Positions 27,962 to 41,562 of a DNA stretch of 64,000 nt are shown here, piece after piece. The notes beneath the pieces were generated by a model. That model did no database searches. It was not told where the DNA came from and saw nothing but the letters and a program-made list of their open reading frames with translations. This DNA is from CAWJTV01 sp963845695 (GTDB lineage: Bacteria > Planctomycetota > Planctomycetia > Isosphaerales > Isosphaeraceae), in assembly GCA_963845695.1 (NCBI GenBank), contig CAWJTQ010000020.1, positions 248,001 to 312,000 on the forward strand, in the 5' to 3' direction. Position 1 is the first letter of the stretch. Every line of letters starts with the position of its first letter. The translations under genes and the position numbers were made by a program.

Positions 27962-28396
27962 ATGCCCCATGGTCCCAAGATTTTCCTTCCAGAAGAGCCG
28001 CTTTATCGGGTTTTGGAACCCGAGTTTTGGGATTCGGTTAACCACTTGATCTACCCGACCGCTTTCCTGGATGAGGGCAAGCCTTACACGCGCCTTTCCG
28101 TGTAGCTCGGCAGCAAAGCAGATCCCCGAGATGTCTTGCAGGTTTACTCCAAGTTCCGAGCAATTCGTGAGGCTTTCAATGAGCCGACTCCCGAAGATTT
28201 GTGGTGCCGCAGATATGGTATCGGTCGCTTTACTTATGCTCAATTGATATCGCTTGGACTTGACTTCGAAAGGGAACCTGGTGGTGCGGTCAAATACAAA
28301 GCAAACGGGCATGTCAATATACCTGGAGGCCAGATGCATGCGGCCGATCTAGCGATTCTCGCCGTGGCGCTTCAGCATGACGAGATTTTCGGTTAG
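27962..28396 (+). pseudogene. Hypothetical protein (AT-richer cassette, gene 3) with an in-frame stop
   Basis: From ATG 27962 the frame reads 'MPHGPKIFLPEEPLYRVLEP', then 'EFWDSVNHLIYPTAFLDEGK' and 'PYTRLSV'. It meets TAG at 28103-28105, then continues open as 'LGSKADPRDVLQVYSKFRAI' to a stop at 28396 ('ALQHDEIFG'). Both halves have the same non-random composition and together make a 144-residue protein, so one nonsense change in a single gene is the simplest reading. Readthrough or a base error are alternatives. I do not recognise the family. It completes the trio 26984-28396. Confidence 0.5.
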
Positions 28397-28400
28397 CGGC

Positions 28401-28565
28401 TCACACCCATGCCCAAGCCTCCATCGGATCGGTCTCGACCGCCTCGCTCGCGGGTGCCATGTCTTCCTTGCCCCAAAACGTCGCTTCGATCCCGAGTTCA
28501 TAGTGGCTCTGGATCAGACAGCAGATGTTGTGACAGAGCACCTTGGCCAGCGCTTCATTGATCAT
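28401..28565 (-). pseudogene. C-terminal scrap of a DDE transposase
   Basis: 54 codons ending at 28401: 'MINEALAKVLCHNICCLIQS', then 'HYELGIEATFWG'. The 'N-E-x-L-x-K-x-L-C-H-N-I-C' pattern is the tail of IS4/IS1182-like DDE transposases. Nothing upstream matches, so only the end of the element survives. It overlaps the stop of the antitoxin-like remnant by four bases. Confidence 0.6.
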
Positions 28566-28814
28566 GGCGGTGTCAGACTGCTGACGTCCGCGTCGATGTC
28601 CTCGCGGGTGAGCGCGTATTCGGTCACGTCATTCCGTTTCAGGAGGGCATCGGTCTCGAAACGGTCGAGGCCGAGGACCTGCCCGAACTCATGATGAGTC
28701 AGGATTCCCCTGCGGAACAAGTTGATCGCGGACCGCCGAGGGAAGGTCGCCACTTTCGGCCTGGAGTTGTCGCTCGATTGCCGATGGTAGGTTGACGGTG
28801 AGGGTGATGTTCAT
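28562..28814 (-). pseudogene. UPF0175-type antitoxin remnant, frameshifted
   Basis: 'MNITLTVNLPSAIERQLQAE' from 28814 is a typical start of UPF0175 (VapB-like ribbon/helix antitoxin) proteins, but it is out of frame with 'INLFRRGILTHHEFGQVLGL' and 'DRFETDALLKRNDVTEY' that follow to 28562. The two parts are one base out of register near 28735. UPF0175 genes usually precede a PIN-domain toxin (DUF3368); here the downstream position is taken by transposase sequence, so the pair was destroyed. Confidence 0.65.
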
Positions 28815-29130
28815 CGTATTCCTGGCTCGTCCTCGTTCGACCGTGATCGCTCACGCGGCCGCGTCGATCGGCTCGTTGCCTCCGTGTCCTCGGTCGGGCT
28901 CGACATGGCCGACGGTTCCATGACGCTAATCTTACCTGGAAGGGATGGAAGATCCAACCGGATGCGGGGAGGTCGGGGTCTGACCCCGAACCCGCGCTCG
29001 AGCGACGGCTCGCAGGGGGTGACCTTGGTGAAGAACATCCCCACGCTGGCCTCTCGACTCAACGGGCTCAGCATCGCCAACGTCGCCGCCTCCTCGCACT
29101 CCTACGACCTCAACAGCCGGCGGTGCGCGG
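28815..29130. other. Gap upstream of the antitoxin remnant
   Basis: No supported gene. It contains the palindrome ggtcggggtctgaccccgaa at about 28971-28990. Frames across 28880-29255 have shadow-like composition, and I reject them. Confidence 0.4.
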
Positions 29131-29553
29131 TCAGGCGCTCGCCGGCGTGGCCTGAAGTCGGCGCCAGAAGAAGTACGAGAGCCCCCAGAGCACGCCGGTG
29201 CCCGCCGCCCAGCCCCACGCCTCCGGGCCATCGCCTACCGAGAGGTGGGCGATGACCGCCGAGGCGAGGTTGATGGCGAAGCCGGCGTAGGCCCACTCCT
29301 TGAGCCGCGCCGGCACCGGCGCAAGCAACAGCACCACGCCGAGGAACTTGGCCCACGAGAGCTCCACCCGGAAGTAGGCGGGGAAGCCGAGGTGGGTGAA
29401 CGCCTCCGCCACCTGCGGCAGGCGCAGTTGCGCGTAGGCGGTGAAGCTCATCTGCAAGCAGAAGAGCGCGGTGACGATCCAATAGACGATGGTCATGGCC
29501 TTGGGGGTGGTCTTGACGGCGACGAGGGCCGGCTTCTGCAAGGTCGATTCCAT
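29131..29553 (-). CDS. DoxX-like family membrane protein
   Basis: 140 residues, four membrane helices: 'TIVYWIVTALFCLQMSFTAY', 'FLGVVLLLAPVP', 'YAGFAINLASAVIAHLSVG' and 'GVLWGLSYFFWRR'. The layout and the 'LGFPAYFRVELSWAKFLGVV' segment match DoxX_2 proteins, a broad class tied to respiratory or redox accessory roles, with no fixed reaction. The start at 29553 is the first ATG giving a typical N-terminus. It is followed by no co-directional partner within 500 bases. Confidence 0.8.
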   Translation of the reverse strand: MESTLQKPALVAVKTTPKAMTIVYWIVTALFCLQMSFTAYAQLRLPQVAEAFTHLGFPAYFRVELSWAKFLGVVLLLAPVPARLKEWAYAGFAINLASAVIAHLSVGDGPEAWGWAAGTGVLWGLSYFFWRRLQATPASA

Positions 29554-29632
29554 GGCGTTCTTTCTCTCACGCTTCAACGCTTCGGGGCGTTGGGCGGCCA
29601 ACCGGAGGTCTCAACGAGACGGGCCGGACCGA

Positions 29633-30814
29633 TCACGCCGCCTGGAGCCACCGTCGGATGCGGCCCAGCTCGTCGTTCCAGCCGTTGCCGATCCGGCGGA
29701 GCAGATACGCCTCGAACAACAGGTCGAGCGACTCGCTCAGGTGGCGGAGACTGTCGATCCGCGCGATCCGCTGCTCGTGGCGTGCGAGGCCCGCGTCTTC
29801 GGGCTTGGGAAGGGCGGCTCCGGAGACGGCCAGCGTCTCGGCCTGGAGCGTGAGTTCGTACTGGGCTCCGTGCCGCACCAGGATCATGCCGGCTTTGCGA
29901 GGGAGTTTCCCGGCCTGGAGGGCGCGGAAGGCTTCGGGGAGCCGGGTCGGGGCGTCGTCGGTCAACTGGTCGCGGCCAGTCTCGCCCCGAGGGCAGTCGA
30001 GCGTCAAGGTCTTGGCCAGCATGACCGTGATCTCCGAGCCGTCGGAGAGCTTGACCGTCTCACCGTCGTTCTGGAGGACGTGCCAGATCCAGACGAGGAA
30101 CTCGTTGCCCAGGTAGTCAAGGCTGGTGGGGTCGTCCCCGGCCCAGGCGACTGAGGACGCGGCTCCGGCCGGCTGGCCGGCCACCGCGACCGGGCCGGAT
30201 CCGAAGATCGCGATCTCGCGGTCCGGGTCGGTGGGATCGCCGGGAGCCAGCCCCCTCGCCAGATTGCCGGCGGTGATCGGCTCCAGCGGCCGGTCGAACG
30301 TCTCTCGGAACAGTGCCTGGAGGCGCTCCAGGACGCTTGAGCTGGTGGTGCCCGCATAGAGCGTCTGGGTCTGACCGTCCCAGAGGACCGGATAATGATT
30401 GTGACGCCGGTACCGGCCATCCGCCGCTTCGGCCAGGGCGCGTTCCTTGGCGGCCTCCTTGGCCTCCTCGCGCTGGGCCTTGGTGGCCACGCCGCTGGGG
30501 TTGAGCGCCGCCCGGGCCTCGATCTCGATCTGGGTGTAAGCCTTGAGGATCGGACCGGGGATCTTGTCCGTATCGATCCGGATGGCCAGGTGAGCGGCGT
30601 CGTTGATGACGTTCTTGCCCAGGTCGATGGCCAGGTCCAGCACGTGGTCGCCACCGGCCCAGCCCGCGACGATCCCGTCCGCCGGATCGCCGGAGCCATG
30701 GCGCCCGAGCAAGTGCTGGCGGGCTTGCTCCAGGACCTCGTCGCCGAAAGGAAGCGGGGATGGCCCGCCGACCCGATACCGCGTGAACGTGACGCGACCG
30801 CTCAAGAACGCCAT
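29633..30814 (-). CDS. RdgC-like recombination-associated protein
   Basis: 393 residues. The N-terminus 'MAFLSGRVTFTRYRVGG' with 'FGDEVLEQARQH' and 'DHVLDLAIDLGKNVINDAAH' fits the planctomycete branch of RdgC, a toroidal dsDNA-binding protein that limits RecA-mediated exchange. A charged helical segment (about residues 105-130) and 'GNEFLVWIWHVLQNDGETV', typical of RdgC, follow, and 'LRRIGNGWNDELGRIRRWL' ends the chain. The start at 30814 is fixed by GGGAGGAGAGGAAACC; the frame is open another 150 bases upstream without conserved content. The assignment rests on my reading of the family pattern. Confidence 0.7.
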   Translation of the reverse strand: MAFLSGRVTFTRYRVGGPSPLPFGDEVLEQARQHLLGRHGSGDPADGIVAGWAGGDHVLDLAIDLGKNVINDAAHLAIRIDTDKIPGPILKAYTQIEIEARAALNPSGVATKAQREEAKEAAKERALAEAADGRYRRHNHYPVLWDGQTQTLYAGTTSSSVLERLQALFRETFDRPLEPITAGNLARGLAPGDPTDPDREIAIFGSGPVAVAGQPAGAASSVAWAGDDPTSLDYLGNEFLVWIWHVLQNDGETVKLSDGSEITVMLAKTLTLDCPRGETGRDQLTDDAPTRLPEAFRALQAGKLPRKAGMILVRHGAQYELTLQAETLAVSGAALPKPEDAGLARHEQRIARIDSLRHLSESLDLLFEAYLLRRIGNGWNDELGRIRRWLQAA

Positions 30815-30975
30815 GGTTTCCTCTCCTCCCAGGTCTCGCTTGCCCTCAGGTCTGCCGGCACGCCGGTGACGGGCAACCATCCAGACCCTATTAGATCGGG
30901 CCCGCTGTGCCCGACCCTCCAGCGCCGTTGTGGATCGCGAGGCCCCGACCCTGAGCGATGCCGACATCCTGCCAA

Positions 30976-31473
30976 TCAGGTGAAGTTGGTGAATTGGAGA
31001 GGGTATTCCGGCCCGTGTTCCTTGAGGTGGGCGATCACGGCTTGCAATTCGTCGAGCTTCTTGCCGGTGACCCGGAGCTTGTTCTCCATGATCTGGGCCT
31101 GGACCTTGAGCTTGAGCTGCTTGATCTCCTTGATCAGCTTGCGGGCGTCGTCGGTCTCGATGCCGGTGTGCAGGCTCACGACCTCGCGCACCGTGTCGTG
31201 AGTGGCGTCCTCGATCTTCCCGCGTACGACCGCCCCGACGGGCACTCCCCGGCGGGCCATCTTCTCCTTGAGGATCTGGAGGACCGTCTCGAGCTGCCCC
31301 TTGTGATCGGCGAGGATCGTCAGGGTGTTGTCCTTCTTGTTGAACTCGATCGAGGCCCGCGTCCCCTTGAAATCGAAGCGGACCGCCAGCTCATGCTGGG
31401 CCTGCACGACGGCGTTGTGCATTTCGGCGTGGTTGATCTCGCTGACGACGTCGAATGCGTGATTATCGGCCAT
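30976..31473 (-). CDS. yajQ: YajQ family nucleotide-binding protein
   Basis: 165 residues, the usual YajQ length, with two ferredoxin-like halves: 'FDVVSEINHAEMHNAVVQAQ', 'RFDFKGTRASIEF', 'LKEKMARRGVPVGAV' and 'KEIKQLKLKVQAQIMENKLR', ending in 'HLKEHGPEYPLQFTNF'. Relatives bind nucleotides, including cyclic di-GMP in Xanthomonas, and phage replication factors. The start at 31473 follows GGAGACTTCAACC; an ATG 15 bases upstream is weaker. Complete. Confidence 0.95.
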   Translation of the reverse strand: MADNHAFDVVSEINHAEMHNAVVQAQHELAVRFDFKGTRASIEFNKKDNTLTILADHKGQLETVLQILKEKMARRGVPVGAVVRGKIEDATHDTVREVVSLHTGIETDDARKLIKEIKQLKLKVQAQIMENKLRVTGKKLDELQAVIAHLKEHGPEYPLQFTNFT

Positions 31474-31522
31474 GGTTGAAGTCTCCATCCAACGCGGCCT
31501 GCGCCGCGATCCAAGAAGAATT

Positions 31523-31574
31523 CCAGATTCGAGATTCCAGATTCCAGAGAGGGATTCGGGAATCTCGAATCTGG
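31523..31574. repeat. 16-base inverted repeat between transporter and yajQ genes
   Basis: ccagattcgagattcc at 31523-31538 faces its exact complement at 31559-31574 across a 20-base loop that repeats parts of the same words (gattccagattccag). It may be a terminator for the upstream transporter or a dispersed repeat; there is no T-run. Confidence 0.6.
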
Positions 31575-31670
31575 TATTGAGAAACGCCCAGATGCGACTC
31601 TCGGCGCCGTGATCCGACGGAGAAAGATTCTACCGTTCTCACTGCCTTCCCGATAAATACCCGACCCCGT

Positions 31671-33116
31671 TCACAGCCATCCCAGGATCGCTGCCGCAAG
31701 GAGGACCAGGCCGCCCAGCAGGAGCGGGGGTGCGACCTGTCGGATGAGCAGGGCGGGCCGGGCATCCGACAATCGAGCCGAAACCATGACGACGGCCGCG
31801 GCGGGGCTCATGGTGCGGCCGAAGTGGGCGCCCAGGGCCGCCACGGTCCCGAGTCGGGTAGGGTCCAGGCCCATCGACCCGGCCGCGGGGACGAAGAACT
31901 CCATCACGGCGACGGCCGGAGCGATCCCGGTCCCCGAGACCACGGCCAACCCGCAGGGCGCCGCCCAGGCGACGACCATGGCGAGGTTGGGCCAGGGGCT
32001 GATCGATCGGATCACCAGCTCGATGAGCCCGCTGAGCCGGACCCCTTCGGCGAAGGTGGAAGCCGCCACGATCAGCGAGATCACGTGATAATAACCATAG
32101 CCGGTGCCCTCGAAGAACGCCGGGGCGAGCCGGCCGGCCGACTTCGGGGCGCTCAGTCCGGCGGCCATGACGCCCAGGAGCATCGCCGCCAGGATCTTGG
32201 GCGGCCCTTCGATCGCGCGGAGCGGTGCATAGGCGCCCAGCATCGGGTCGATGAACAGGATGAATAGCGGCAAGAGCGGCACCATGGCCTTGGCCAGGTT
32301 GACGCGAAACGGTGCCTCGTTCGCCACGTCGGCCGGCCGCTCCTCGGACGGGGCCACATCCGGGCCCGGCGCGCGACGGACGGCCAGGTACCAGAACGCC
32401 GCCAGCGCCGCGATGCAAGCCGCAAGGTTCAAGCCGGCAGACCGCGCGACGAGCTGGCCCCCAGGGAGACCCGTAAGCTGGGCAAGCTTGCGCATCTCGA
32501 CCGCTCCGGGGTTGAATAACTCGCCACCCATCGAGGCGCCCAGGAGCAGAACCGCGCCCGCCTGTGCCGGTCCGAGACCGCCGGCGCGGAGCAAGGGAAT
32601 CAGGATCGGGCCCAGGACCGAAGCCGTCCCCGCCTGGCTCACGATCGTGGTGTTGATCAGGTAGCCGGACGCGATCCCGCCCGGGATCATGAGGAACCGG
32701 ACCCTCCGCAACGGCTGCACCAGGAGCTGGACCAGATGCTGGTCGCACTCCGTCACCCGGAGCACGAAGGCGAATCCGATGGCCGAGCCGATCGGGACCA
32801 CCGTCAAGGGATTGGCCATCTCCGCGACGACCTTGGCGAGCATCGCGGGCAACCCGCCCCTGACCAGGAATAGCGGGATCGAGCCCAGCAAGAGCACCAT
32901 GCGGACGTCGAGTCCGCGCGCAACCAGGGTCGTCACCAGCACGAGGTCCGCGATCGCGATCGCGATCGCGGCCCGCGATCCCGACGCAGCGTGACCCGCA
33001 CCGACCGTGGCCGCCGGCGGCGCGCCGAGGGCCACGCGCGACACGAGCACCAGCGCCAACGACAGGACCCACGCCACGATCCGTGACCGTGGGCTCCTGA
33101 CGACTTGCCATACCAA
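31671..33116 (-). CDS. DcuC-like C4-dicarboxylate transporter
   Basis: 481 residues, about 12-13 hydrophobic helices. 'GSAIGFAFVLRVTECDQHLV', 'SGYLINTTIVSQAGTASVLG', 'GASMGGELFNPGAVEM' and 'SGTGIAPAVAVMEFFVPAAG' are the paired re-entrant loop regions of the DcuC/ion-transporter superfamily. It probably exchanges or takes up dicarboxylates at the cytoplasmic membrane. The start is a TTG at 33116 behind CGGGGTGATC; no better ATG lies before the first helix. The repeated cgatcg run near 32953 encodes 'IAIAIA'. Confidence 0.8.
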   Translation of the reverse strand: MVWQVVRSPRSRIVAWVLSLALVLVSRVALGAPPAATVGAGHAASGSRAAIAIAIADLVLVTTLVARGLDVRMVLLLGSIPLFLVRGGLPAMLAKVVAEMANPLTVVPIGSAIGFAFVLRVTECDQHLVQLLVQPLRRVRFLMIPGGIASGYLINTTIVSQAGTASVLGPILIPLLRAGGLGPAQAGAVLLLGASMGGELFNPGAVEMRKLAQLTGLPGGQLVARSAGLNLAACIAALAAFWYLAVRRAPGPDVAPSEERPADVANEAPFRVNLAKAMVPLLPLFILFIDPMLGAYAPLRAIEGPPKILAAMLLGVMAAGLSAPKSAGRLAPAFFEGTGYGYYHVISLIVAASTFAEGVRLSGLIELVIRSISPWPNLAMVVAWAAPCGLAVVSGTGIAPAVAVMEFFVPAAGSMGLDPTRLGTVAALGAHFGRTMSPAAAVVMVSARLSDARPALLIRQVAPPLLLGGLVLLAAAILGWL

Positions 33117-33467
33117 AGATCACCCCGGATCAAAAAGTGTCTCGGATCGGTCCGGTCCCATTGTACGAGACCCAGCCCGCTTCGATACAACCTTCGTCCG
33201 GGTTTGGACCATCACCCACCATCTCGATCACGCAATAATGAACGATCGGGTGGCTGCGTCATCGTTTAATTCATTTGATTGCGCACGACTTTGGCCTTAA
33301 GCTGTCTTGCACGGTCTCGACCGCGCTCACCCTTTCGAGCCATGAGTGACCAAGGTGTTCGGAGGCGGTCGCGAGCGAGTCGACTGCCCGCGTTCGATCG
33401 GGAAACGCCGACGGGTCGCCTGGTTTGAGTCCTCGCAAAGCCGGCATGAGGCCGGGAGGGACGTGCC

Positions 33468-37921
<4,454 letters not shown>

Positions 37922-38109
37922 GGCGACGGGTCGGCGGGTTCTCAACCACGGATTCCACAAATCAACACGGATAAGAAAAAATCATCAAGGCAATCGGAAT
38001 TGTCTTATCCAAAACTGTTCGTGGTTCAGAATGTTCTTGCGGCTCCCGGGTGCTGGGTGTTCCGTGGTTCCAATGTTTGGAGGTCAATCCAGTCCAGAGT
38101 CACGAGGTT

Positions 38110-39108
38110 CTACGCCGTCCAGAACTGGGTGGCGTCGAGCGTCTCGAAATCGAAGTCGGCATACCAGGCGCTCAGGACGTTCCCACACCAGTCGGTTGTC
38201 GAATCGGTCACCGTCCCCTGAAGGCCCAGGTCGGCGACGATCGGATGGCTCGCATAGGAGTGGATCGCCACCTGGTAATCCGCCCCGATCTCGCCCGCCC
38301 TCCGAAACTTCGTGATCTGGGCCGGCGCTTCCACCACGGCCTGATAACAGGCATTGGTGCCGACCCGGGCATCGCGGAATTGTTTCAGGAACACCATCGG
38401 CATGATCCCGTGAACGACCAGCTCGAAAAGCTCCTCGATCAGTCCGAAGCCGGGAATCGGCAGGAGCCGATCCGCGATCATGGCCTTCAGGAACTCTTCT
38501 CCGGCTTCCATGAGGTTGTGGAAAGTCCTTGTCAAGAGGCTGCCCCCGTGGCTGCCCACCCGCTCGATTTCGAACAATCGCTGCCAGGTCGCTTCCGCAT
38601 CGGGGCCGAAGGCCTTGACGGTCAGCGTGTTGACGCGGAAGTGGTCCGGGTCGTCCGGAGAGGGAAGTTCGAAGGAAGACATCGCCTTGGGATAGCCGTA
38701 GATCTCGCGGCCCGAGGCGACGGCCCAGGTGTTATCCACGAATACATAAGGCAGGAACCACTGCAACGACTCCGCGATGAAGAGGCCGCCCACCGTCTTT
38801 CCTTTGAGGACCGGGATCCAGAAGGCGATGTCCGTTTCGGGTAGCCAGAATTGCTGTTCGGGCGGCAGGTTGAGGCAGGAAATCTTGCCGATCATGGCGA
38901 CCATCAGCATGGCGCAGGAAGCCAGCGGCACATACGTAACATGACCTCGGACCGGGTCGTTGAGATAGGTATCGCAGATCTGGTGGAGCGCCTTCGCATC
39001 CGCTTCCAGGATGAAGCTGAAGAGATGGCAATTCTGGAGGTTGAGCGGCTGTGGGTAGGTCTGGGAACCCCCGGGCTGGACAAAACGCGGCGACCGTTCG
39101 TCTCTCAT
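38110..39108 (-). CDS. Acetoacetate decarboxylase-like protein
   Basis: 332 residues. The acetoacetate decarboxylase fold is indicated by 'SGREIYGYPKAMSSFELPSP', in which the Lys of YGYPK matches the Schiff-base lysine region of ADC enzymes; 'VPLASCAMLMVAMIGK' and 'SLQWFLPYVFVDN' fit the preceding strands. Related ADC-like enzymes do aldol or decarboxylation chemistry on other substrates. The start at 39108 follows GGGAGC; an ATG 12 bases upstream overlaps that site. It lies 47 bases after the flavoprotein gene 39156-41339 on the same strand, probably one transcript and pathway. The substrate is unknown. Confidence 0.75.
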   Translation of the reverse strand: MRDERSPRFVQPGGSQTYPQPLNLQNCHLFSFILEADAKALHQICDTYLNDPVRGHVTYVPLASCAMLMVAMIGKISCLNLPPEQQFWLPETDIAFWIPVLKGKTVGGLFIAESLQWFLPYVFVDNTWAVASGREIYGYPKAMSSFELPSPDDPDHFRVNTLTVKAFGPDAEATWQRLFEIERVGSHGGSLLTRTFHNLMEAGEEFLKAMIADRLLPIPGFGLIEELFELVVHGIMPMVFLKQFRDARVGTNACYQAVVEAPAQITKFRRAGEIGADYQVAIHSYASHPIVADLGLQGTVTDSTTDWCGNVLSAWYADFDFETLDATQFWTA

Positions 39109-39155
39109 GGTTGCTCCCATCGTGAAGAATCGGACGTGGACGGGACTCTTCCGGG

Positions 39156-41339
39156 TCAGGATTCTCGGCCCGGCTCACCGACGATGGTCTTGGGTGAACC
39201 ACTCAGGGCGCGGCAAGCCATGAAGCCCGAGGTGACCGCAGCCTCCACGCAACCGGCATTGAAGCCGTTCAGGGTCCAGTCGCCGGCGATGTACAGGTTC
39301 AGGAAGCCGCAAGTCTCGGACGTCAGGCGATCCTTGGTGCTGTTGGTGACGGACATGACGTATCGTTCCGTCGGGTCGATGTTCGCCCGCCAGTATTGAT
39401 AGGTGAACCGTTGTGCGCCCTGTGGATTCTCGGGATCGATGACCCAATCCCAGTTGATGCTCCTGGGGTCTTCGGCGGAAACGGCCTTGGGCCAGATGGG
39501 TTCGATCTGCGTCGTGAGAAAGGCGACGGCCTCCCGCTTCACCCGCTCGCTCTGCGACCTGGGGAACTCGGGATCCGGGCCGGGCGGCGGGATGTAGGCC
39601 GCGTCCGGCAACTGCCGGCAGTAATACGAGATGTTCTGCACGTTCTCCGCCGCCGGCCAGTCCTCGATGCGGATGAGCTCGCTCATGTCGGCGCCGGACC
39701 AGGGGTAGGCCGCCCAGATGTTAGGCTGCGTCGCGTCCCAGCCCATGGCCTGGCTGTCGTGGTTGCCCCAGACCTGACAGGCCTCGGTCTGCACGGTCTT
39801 CACGCTGTCGAGCATCGTTTGCCAGGCGGGGTTCGCCCGGGCCAGCTCGGCGGAGATGTACGGCAGCGCCCCGATCGATATGCCCAGCACGACGAAGTCG
39901 AAGTCCTCGCCGCGTTGCAACGAGACCCTGCCGACGTCCGGCCAGTTCGTCCAGGCCGACTCCAGGTTATAGCCCCCTTGTTCGATCGCCTGTCCCTGGA
40001 CGAGCTGCTCATAAAGCGGGTCGCTCGGCCAGCACTCGAGGCCATGCAAGGGGGGCATCAACGGCGCGTACTCTCCGTCGGGATTGGCACGCTTCGCCGC
40101 TTCGGTCAGGGTCGCCTGGATGCCGAGGTCGATCGCCTCGATGTAGTGACCGTCGGGCGAAAGGTGCAATTGGTTGACCCGGTGGAAAAACCGGAACTTG
40201 ACGCCGCGCCGCTTCAGGACCTTGTAGATGGGAGTAAAGACGGTGTCGCCCATCGCAGCCTGCATCCGGTAGATGACAGACCCGCGGTAACCCAGCGTCA
40301 CGCGGAGGCAGATCCGCATGGCGACGCCGGCGGCCAGGTTGGGGCGCCGGTCATCCCCCTGGTCGTAGGCGAAGATGAGGTCGTAGATGGCGCGCACGGG
40401 GGCGGACGAGGCATGCTCTTTGCTGGCGCCATTGGCCCGGAGCCATTCCATGAAGTCGTACCTATCCAGCACATCGAATCCGGAGTAGAGCACGCCATCC
40501 CGGATGATCCCCTTGACCATCGCGCCGGCCAGATCGAGCAGGGTCCACAAGCGGTGCAGCTCGAGGCTGGTCTCGAGGTTCTTCTCGATTGCGCCGAAGA
40601 AGTTCTTCAGGAAGTTCTCGACCAGGGAGACGATGGCCCCGTGTTGACCGGCCGTGTGGTTGCCGGGGTCTGGATCCATGGACTTCGCCAGGTGGTGAGC
40701 CTTGTGCAGAAAAGTCCAGAAGCGTTCTCCCGTGTGCATGACGGCCATGGCGACTTCCTCGAAACCGACCACCACGCCGTGGATCCAACTGGCGATGGTG
40801 TGGCTGGTGTGTACTTCGAGGAACTCCCGGACGAGCGAGTGGCCCGCCGCCTCGATCCGGCCGACCATGAACGCGAGGAGCTCCTTGAGATAGTCCCAGG
40901 GGGTCAGCCAGAGGCCGCCGGTGCCGGGCACCTCGTCGTTGGTGGGGAAGACGACGGTCCAGGGCCTCCAGGTACCCTGGAATTCATCCATGACCGTGAC
41001 GAGGCTGTTCGGTTTGAAGGCGTCGGTCCATTCCTGGAAGGGGCTCGCGGGCGTGAGATGGCGCGCCTTGCACTCGTCATAAGCTTTTCTAATCATTTCA
41101 AATGAATTATTATAGCATCCCATCCAGATATGAAGGCCGTGTTCCTCGATTCGCCAGCCTTTGGCCGCATTTCGCCCGCTGGCACCCTTGCCGCCGAGGC
41201 GCCATCCCGCCTGGTAGACGGTGATCTCGTACCGGTCCTGCCAGCCGGGTTGCTCGGTCAAGGCCATGACGGTGGAGAGGCTTCCCAGTCCTCCGCCCAG
41301 CACGGCGATTCGCTGCTTGGGTTCCGCGACGGCGCTCAT
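39156..41339 (-). CDS. Long FAD-dependent oxidoreductase (amine oxidase/phytoene desaturase-like), paralog 1
   Basis: 727 residues. FAD-binding Rossmann motif 'IAVLGGGLGSLSTVMAL', then 'YQAGWRLGGKGASGRN' (the RxGG(K/R) motif), 'IEEHGLHIWMGCYNNSFEMI', and the C-terminal FAD motif 'LYIAGDWTLNGFNAGCVEAA'. This fits the flavin amine oxidase/carotenoid desaturase group but is ~200 residues longer, with a large helical insert around residues 130-330. The start at 41339 follows GAGG nine bases upstream. The divergent gene 41563-43839 is a clear paralog. Grouping with an acetoacetate decarboxylase-like gene suggests a small-molecule or lipid pathway; the substrate is unknown. Confidence 0.8.
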   Translation of the reverse strand: MSAVAEPKQRIAVLGGGLGSLSTVMALTEQPGWQDRYEITVYQAGWRLGGKGASGRNAAKGWRIEEHGLHIWMGCYNNSFEMIRKAYDECKARHLTPASPFQEWTDAFKPNSLVTVMDEFQGTWRPWTVVFPTNDEVPGTGGLWLTPWDYLKELLAFMVGRIEAAGHSLVREFLEVHTSHTIASWIHGVVVGFEEVAMAVMHTGERFWTFLHKAHHLAKSMDPDPGNHTAGQHGAIVSLVENFLKNFFGAIEKNLETSLELHRLWTLLDLAGAMVKGIIRDGVLYSGFDVLDRYDFMEWLRANGASKEHASSAPVRAIYDLIFAYDQGDDRRPNLAAGVAMRICLRVTLGYRGSVIYRMQAAMGDTVFTPIYKVLKRRGVKFRFFHRVNQLHLSPDGHYIEAIDLGIQATLTEAAKRANPDGEYAPLMPPLHGLECWPSDPLYEQLVQGQAIEQGGYNLESAWTNWPDVGRVSLQRGEDFDFVVLGISIGALPYISAELARANPAWQTMLDSVKTVQTEACQVWGNHDSQAMGWDATQPNIWAAYPWSGADMSELIRIEDWPAAENVQNISYYCRQLPDAAYIPPPGPDPEFPRSQSERVKREAVAFLTTQIEPIWPKAVSAEDPRSINWDWVIDPENPQGAQRFTYQYWRANIDPTERYVMSVTNSTKDRLTSETCGFLNLYIAGDWTLNGFNAGCVEAAVTSGFMACRALSGSPKTIVGEPGRES

Positions 41340-41562
41340 CGACACATCCTCGGGGGGATTCACGGCCGAAGTTGTCTCACGATCTTTCGTCGGGACAGTT
41401 ATAACAGAATGGAATCGGCCTTCCAGCCTTCCACGGACAATTTTCCGCGTCCTTGCAGGCCAACCCTTTTCTGGTATTCTGTCGCAATTGTGCACATGAC
41501 GGAGTCTCGTCAACATCGCCAAGGGGCCGATGCCGAGCGGGCGGTCTCCGCCGGAGGAAAGC
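41340..41562. promoter_or_regulatory. Divergent promoter region between the two FAD oxidoreductase genes
   Basis: 223 bases between start codons on opposite strands must carry promoters for both. It is AT-richer around 41390-41420 and 41465-41500 (ctggtattctgtcgcaattg). I could not place a certain -35/-10 pair or an operator. Confidence 0.5.

Noticed and set aside
28884..29255. Open frame upstream of the antitoxin remnant
   Set aside because: It overlaps the DoxX gene on the other strand, with composition typical of a shadow frame; no motif.
32953..32975. Short cgatcg tandem run as a regulatory or origin-type repeat
   Set aside because: It is only about four units inside coding sequence for 'IAIAIA' in a transporter helix and has no neighbouring replication gene.
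31639..33123. Alternative 494-codon frame on the transporter locus
   Set aside because: Its product is Arg/Gly/Pro-rich without helices, while the frame 31671-33116 gives a typical 12-helix transporter.
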